From Lachnospiraceae bacterium (lineage in GTDB: Bacteria; Bacillota; Clostridia; Lachnospirales; Lachnospiraceae): a DNA stretch of 64,000 nucleotides. The translations under genes were made by a program, and so were the position numbers. Where the stretch lies: contig JAAWOG010000001.1 in the NCBI GenBank assembly GCA_022799355.1, forward strand, positions 1 through 64,000, given 5' to 3'. The notes under the pieces were generated by a model. The model saw only the letters and a program-made list of their open reading frames with translations, searched no databases and was not told the origin of the DNA. Of this stretch, positions 60,701 through 64,000 are shown in pieces; the stretch's first letter is position 1; each line of letters opens with the position of its first letter.

Positions 60701-60933
60701 TTCTCTTTTCCCGTCTTACAGCGTATATAGCCCGTCAGCTTCCTCTTTCCGTTTTCATGGGCAGCCTTGTTGAAATAATTTGCGGTGCAGGTGACCACAA
60801 ACTGGATCGCATCCAAAAGGGTAGACTTTCCGGCCCCGTTTTCCCCGGAAAGAAGCGTAGACGCTCCGAACTCTATGGTGGTATTGATGAAACGGTGCCA
60901 GTTAATCAGCTTCACTCTCGTCAGCGTCTTCAT
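57691..60933 (-). CDS. jetC: Wadjet component JetC, SMC/MukB-like ATPase
   Basis: 1080 residues. N-terminal Walker A LSGENGAGKSTLLDAIQF (about 29-46), two long coiled-coil arms (about 250-450 and 620-900) around a hinge-like centre (470-600), and C-terminal signature EEKSGGETQTPFYVTVAASF with Walker B GLVMFDEAFNNMDDERI. It is the DNA-extruding motor of the complex. Overlaps with jetB (32 bases) and jetD show a single operon. Confidence 0.93.
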   Translation of the reverse strand: MKTLTRVKLINWHRFINTTIEFGASTLLSGENGAGKSTLLDAIQFVVTCTANYFNKAAHENGKRKLTGYIRCKTGKENRPYERTGAISAHVALEFYEDSKKQYFVVGAVIDSASEGQETTVRYLMDHTRFTEDMFFEGKIPRSITKFRGANSGKIKMWCKTGIEAKKMIKTRFGRIEDKFFTLIPKALAFRPIDDIKDFVYSYVLDEKEVNIDILRENVRTYQELEKTLDSVKRRIAKLEIIEGHHAQVLDGLAKDRMYDYFLQRAEADILGERFSETKSQMRMERYRLEQQEKKIKKTEEEKNERQQIRDALMAELAKDDDFLALDGQKKELQKLQETLEEQAEERKELLASVKISRGQATRLLSLKDVDPCFREYEKILNHLEAQEDLSEVKFLTQKIVARKKQMYDKNQIESAKLQVQWNDRKTKRLELDKRIEQLKQKKLTYPEEVVKVRQAIEEEFARIGRKPEPRILCELLEIADEQWRNAVEGYLNTQRFYILVEPENFDIALGVYDRLREGKKAYGVGLVNTRKLEKYAEAPAGTLAAAVSSKNRYAGQFANMILGKVYMCNHYSELKNYPVSITKECMKYQNHVASAIKPAIFETPFIGRNAVRVQLEQAVKEREQISEEINGLEEQLRAFAQLTDALSVDADIDIQYRLDVLVKIRNIRAGIDKCKKNIATLEKNATMIQKQIQLQTLETLISELDLQLGKWNQEKGRYEQKLEDYKQEMERLQAERALKQEAVVRLGAAAGDMLPAWNRDYEKQTEDKSFDQFRDNFARRKKANATTTDHARTNMVNAMVSYKTEHDFGAAPSMEGYPDFADVYERLCTSELLDYEEKVQSARQAAEEEFREQFLAKLQENMKQAQNEFKELNKALRDIIFSNEKYEFLYLPSKRYRQYYEMIMDDFNAIQGESIFSGLFHENHKEVIDELFEKLALDNENSAQALDEFTDYRTYMDYDIKIVHSDGSYSYYSKVCEEKSGGETQTPFYVTVAASFVQLYGNNIGGEAIGLVMFDEAFNNMDDERIGGVLEFLRRLPLQIIIAAPPDKIQYISPSVEETLLVMTDEKVSFVERYHNGAV

Positions 60934-61516
60934 CCGTCTTTGCTCCTTTTCTGTAGATCTCTAATTTTTCATAAGCCTGTTTGATATCTTCCACCCGCAC
61001 GGCCATCAGGATGGAATCAAAAATCAATATTCTGGCGTCCTCATTCTCCAGATTCCTGTCCAGTATTTCGATGAGCTGAAACCGTCTGAACAGGCTCAAG
61101 GCATTTCTCATCGTCGTCTTATCGATCAGCTTGTCCCGGATCTTCAGGCTTATAAATTTTTCATGGATATCCCCCAGATTAATAATCACCTCATCGGCTG
61201 CGGACAGTTCCCGCTTCTTCTCATCAAATAACACACGCAGGATCAGCAGAATAACAGACTCGTACAGCTTCAGATTCAGTCTGTTAAAATTCTGCGGATT
61301 TGTCAGCTGAACCACGCCGTATTCCTCGTTGATCTCCAGCCGGTATCCCAGCACAGACAGATATTCCGCCATTTCCGCTTTATGTTTGAGAACAAAATAA
61401 TAGTCGGATCTGGCCGTAATGTTCCCTTTGCACAAAAAACAGGTGCCGAGCAGCTTATTACATACTCTCACAAAATTATCCTTATCCCTCTGCAACATCC
61501 CTTCCAATAAATCCAT
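60902..61516 (-). CDS. jetB: Wadjet component JetB (MukE-like)
   Basis: 204 residues, DUF4194-like winged-helix protein: RDKDNFVRVCNKLLGTCF at the start, VIINLGDIHEKFISLKIRDKLIDKTTMRNALSLFRRFQLIEIL in the core, and an acidic tail (TDEDADESEAD). It bridges the kleisin JetA and the JetC heads. It lies 25 bases after jetA. Confidence 0.88.
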   Translation of the reverse strand: MDLLEGMLQRDKDNFVRVCNKLLGTCFLCKGNITARSDYYFVLKHKAEMAEYLSVLGYRLEINEEYGVVQLTNPQNFNRLNLKLYESVILLILRVLFDEKKRELSAADEVIINLGDIHEKFISLKIRDKLIDKTTMRNALSLFRRFQLIEILDRNLENEDARILIFDSILMAVRVEDIKQAYEKLEIYRKGAKTDEDADESEAD

Positions 61517-61541
61517 ACGAAGTACCTTTCCCCTTCCCCTG

Positions 61542-62921
61542 TTATCCTTTCAGGCGGACCACAAAGTCTTTAAACCGATAACCGTTTATCTCTTTATCGC
61601 TCTTTAATTCAATCGTATAGTCCATGTTTTTCCGCTGGCCGTACAGTCTGATATAAATAATCTTTACAAAATCTTCCGTATCTCTCAGCGGAAACTGCGA
61701 CGCAGAAAGTTCCCTCTTCTCTCCCAGCTGCTCTCTGACATAGGCGTTGATCTTTGCAACACTCAACACTTTCTGCATTTTCTCCGCCATTCTGCACAGT
61801 TTCATCTGCCGCATTACAAGATCCGGCTCCGCATCCGTGACCTCTCCCGGGTTAAACTCTTTTCTCCCCTCCACCGGTGCATAAAAAGACCTCTCATCCA
61901 GAAAACCGACGCTGTAAATACGGATCAGTTCCTCCAGAAAATCTATCCGGTAGACGCCGCCGGGATTCATCTGCTCCTCAGTGATTTTTTCATTGATCCC
62001 GATCAGGATCTCTTTGATCTGCCCCCTGACATCCTCGCTTCCCGTCAGCATAAAACGCGCGCGATTCACCGCCGATCGCTGGTACTGGGTATTTTTTTGA
62101 TTGATCTCTCTCAGAATGTCATCCATATTCTGAAAGGCGTCTATGATACTGTGAAGATAATGATAGACCAGTTCTTCTGCGGCTTCCTTTGAAATTTCCT
62201 TGATGCCGGCAATCTCCGCCGCCGTTTTATCCACATAAGTTTTACTTCGGCTTTTGTTTTCCAACCGCTCTATGATCTCCGGCCTGAATTTTGATACGTT
62301 ATCGGAAGTTAAAAGTCTGTGATATGCTCTGTCCACGATATTCGTGATATAGTCGTTGAACAGGGCGTCCATAATCTGAGCCACCGTTTTGTGCCTTGTC
62401 AGGTCATCGATATAATGCTTGATTCCGGAATTCAAGTTCTTTAATCCCGTAATCAGCAGATCCGTATTTTCGAGAATCTGCATAAGCACTACGCCGGGAT
62501 GGTCCGTGCTGCTGCGCACCAGACTGTAAATCGTATAAATATATCCCTGATATTCGATCTGCTTTCCTTCTGCGATCTCCAGAAGCGTCCGGATAATTTT
62601 AACCGCATACTCTTTAAAATTGACTCTCTGCACATAGCTTTTATCTGTTTCAATCTCTATCCAGCCATAATGCTCCAACCGCCTGAGCATAAAATTCGCC
62701 TTGCCCCGGCTGTCCGTCCCCTCCAGTTCCTCCTCCGCAAGATCCGCCGCATTGGCCTGTTCAAAATAATACTGCAGCTCATCCGCCAGCACATCCCGTT
62801 CCACGCCAAAGGAAAGCTGGTTGTTCATAATGGAAAACAGCCTGCAGATACATTCCCAATATACCCGTTTATTTGGAGATGCCAATGGCACAAAAAAACT
62901 GTCTGATATGATATCGAACAT
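61542..62921 (-). CDS. jetA: Wadjet component JetA (kleisin, MukF-like)
   Basis: 459 residues from MFDIISDSFFVPLASPNK; GGAAAGG lies 6 bases before this ATG, and the TTG further up is part of that site. The kleisin-type N-terminal winged helix is followed by helices, and the sequence is of the DUF5716 type seen in clostridial Wadjet systems rather than the DUF3375 type. First gene of the operon jetA-jetB-jetC-jetD. Confidence 0.88.
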   Translation of the reverse strand: MFDIISDSFFVPLASPNKRVYWECICRLFSIMNNQLSFGVERDVLADELQYYFEQANAADLAEEELEGTDSRGKANFMLRRLEHYGWIEIETDKSYVQRVNFKEYAVKIIRTLLEIAEGKQIEYQGYIYTIYSLVRSSTDHPGVVLMQILENTDLLITGLKNLNSGIKHYIDDLTRHKTVAQIMDALFNDYITNIVDRAYHRLLTSDNVSKFRPEIIERLENKSRSKTYVDKTAAEIAGIKEISKEAAEELVYHYLHSIIDAFQNMDDILREINQKNTQYQRSAVNRARFMLTGSEDVRGQIKEILIGINEKITEEQMNPGGVYRIDFLEELIRIYSVGFLDERSFYAPVEGRKEFNPGEVTDAEPDLVMRQMKLCRMAEKMQKVLSVAKINAYVREQLGEKRELSASQFPLRDTEDFVKIIYIRLYGQRKNMDYTIELKSDKEINGYRFKDFVVRLKG

Positions 62922-62984
62922 GGAAAGCCTTTCCAAAATATCGCTTTTTTCTTTCCATTACAACATTTATTCGGATATATGTCA

Positions 62985-63047
62985 ACATTGTTGTCACACA
63001 AGAGGCACCATGCTATACCCTTTGTGGTAGATTATTGTCAAGTAAGA
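62985..63047. repeat. Module-boundary repeat, short copy C
   Basis: Contains GCTATACCC, TTTGTGG and TAGATTATTGTCAAG in the same order as the cores of copies A and B, with CACACAAGAGG at its left. The protease tail is missing. It lies between jetA and the KilA-N gene. Confidence 0.65.
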
Positions 63048-63059
63048 ACTAAATATTTT

Positions 63060-63896
63060 TCACTCAATCAACTTTATTTGCTCCGCCGTATTAAGAATAT
63101 TCAACTGATACTCTGCAATTTCTTCTAAAATATGGAATCTTTCTACCTTATTTCTGCCTTCACGGATCATTTGTGCATTATGTGTTTCTAAATTAGACAA
63201 AACTGTAAGTTCATTTATTGAAGCAAAATCTCTTACATTGTTCTTTTTTGCCAATTCGGGATTTTTATCCCGCCATGCTTTGGCCGTAAATCCAAATAAT
63301 GCAACGTTCAAAATATCCGCTTCTTCTGCGTATGCTAACCACTTCAGATTCTCTTTATAATTTCCTGCCGGAATTAGGTAATTTTTAACTGCATCTGTTT
63401 GAATCAAATAATTATTTTTGGACAAAAATCTTTTTGCATCCCACTCAATTTTCTCTGCATCATTCTCCGCTTCTTTCAGTCTCTGAAATTCTTTGATTAA
63501 GTATAACTTAAAAATGGGACTAATCGCTGAAGCAAATTCAAATGCAATATCTTTATGCGCATACGTTCCGCCAAATTTTCCACGTTTCACAAATAAGCCT
63601 ATCGCTTCGGTCTTTTCAATCCATTCTGAAACGCTCAACACAAATGTATGTAAACCTGCTTCGCTTTTAAAGTGGTCGAATTCGACCACTTTAAAAGCGG
63701 GATTATAAATCTGTTCCCATGCACCCAAAAATTCCAAAGTCGTTCTGTTTCTCATCCAATTTTTTACAACATCTGCTCCTCTAGACTCGCCGACTTTGGC
63801 TTTTGCAATATCAGTAATGCAAATATAATCGTCAAAATTTTCCTCTGAAACAGTAATATTGATATTTTGTACCACGATTACTTTATTTTTCCCCAT
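63060..63896 (-). CDS. KilA-N domain protein
   Basis: 278 residues from MGKNKVIVVQNINITV (ATG 63896, GAGAGG upstream). The KilA-N DNA-binding domain covers about 10-105, with YICITDIAKAK, VVKNWMRNRTTLEFLGAWE and the block FKVVEFDHFKSEAG. Then comes WIEKTEAIGL...GTYAHKDIAFEFASAISPIFKLYLIKEFQRL. The C-terminal part is helical (NVRDFASINELTVLSNLE). Such proteins occur in phages and in defence islands, and their role is not established. The coding sequence carries a 38-bp palindrome. Confidence 0.88.
   Translation of the reverse strand: MGKNKVIVVQNINITVSEENFDDYICITDIAKAKVGESRGADVVKNWMRNRTTLEFLGAWEQIYNPAFKVVEFDHFKSEAGLHTFVLSVSEWIEKTEAIGLFVKRGKFGGTYAHKDIAFEFASAISPIFKLYLIKEFQRLKEAENDAEKIEWDAKRFLSKNNYLIQTDAVKNYLIPAGNYKENLKWLAYAEEADILNVALFGFTAKAWRDKNPELAKKNNVRDFASINELTVLSNLETHNAQMIREGRNKVERFHILEEIAEYQLNILNTAEQIKLIE
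63662..63699. repeat. Perfect 38-bp palindrome inside the KilA-N gene
   Basis: CGCTTTTAAAGTGGTCGAA (63662-63680) is followed at once by its exact reverse complement (63681-63699). It codes the conserved block around FKVVEFDHFK. Confidence 0.95.
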
Positions 63897-63968
63897 CCTT
63901 TTCCTCTCGTACAGCACTGATTAAGATTTTATTTCTTAACCTCCCTAAAGTACCTCTTTTGAATTTTT

Positions 63969-64000
63969 CCTGACTTTAGATTAACATATTTTCACTATAT
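63969..64000. repeat. Copy of the sequence next to boundary repeat B
   Basis: CCTGACTTTAGATTAACAT and the following bases match 55981-56012 with one difference up to the window edge. At the left site this stretch lies between a terminator hairpin and a protease tail. Confidence 0.85.

Overview
The window looks like chromosomal DNA of a gut-type Clostridia species, most likely Lachnospiraceae. The reasons are moderate GC, strong AGGAGG ribosome sites, GTG and TTG starts, an agr-type peptide quorum system with LytTR regulator, YesM/YesN/YesL sugar-uptake modules, a clostridial-type Rrf2/IscR regulator and a DUF5716-type Wadjet system. No rRNA, tRNA or CRISPR array was seen. Most genes lie on the minus strand.

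Layout. 1-3.3 kb: a cut-off secreted protein gene diverges from agrB-agrD, with a large palindromic operator between them; the kinase and regulator (agrC, agrA-like) face agrBD. 3.4-4.4 kb: a lone tyrosine recombinase. 4.5-8.7 kb: trpB2-like gene, apbE, cysK and an Rrf2 regulator diverging from cysK. 8.8-10.4 kb: an unrecognised 407-residue protein between an intact rrf2 and a decayed partial copy of it. 10.4-17 kb: iscS-iscU-mnmA followed by a three-gene FtsX-type ABC exporter. The cysK and iscS promoter regions share a 17-bp box, which suggests one Rrf2 sulfur/Fe-S regulon. 17-21.5 kb: YxeA-like protein, DUF3298 lipoprotein, FNT transporter, Rpn-family nuclease, VOC protein.

21.7-33.7 kb: one carbohydrate locus: YesL, a lipoprotein binding protein with an apparent internal deletion, two permeases, YesM kinase, YesN regulator, a GH106-like glycosidase, a 2-hydroxyacid dehydrogenase and an FSA/transaldolase-like enzyme. 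Paired GTAACTTTT sites 22 bp apart precede yesL and the binding-protein gene. 33.9-41.4 kb: HAD phosphatase, ParA with a lysine/alanine-rich partner, a candidate structured small RNA, a methionine-type importer (metN, metI) split by a GH25 lysin gene, arcC and lspA.

41.5-52.3 kb: a GntR-led operon of eleven genes. A BMP/Nup-type nucleoside importer is joined to an isochorismatase-like hydrolase, PfkB kinase, nucleoside phosphorylase, BtpA-family barrel, iron alcohol dehydrogenase and a TrpA-like barrel. I know of no described pathway with this set, and it is the best candidate here for a new catabolic system. 52.8-64 kb: a modular defence island holding a GNAT-like/62-residue gene pair, a Septu-like ATPase-HNH pair, a complete Wadjet jetABCD operon and a KilA-N gene. 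The modules are separated by related repeats that carry decayed 3' tails resembling subtilisin-family genes.
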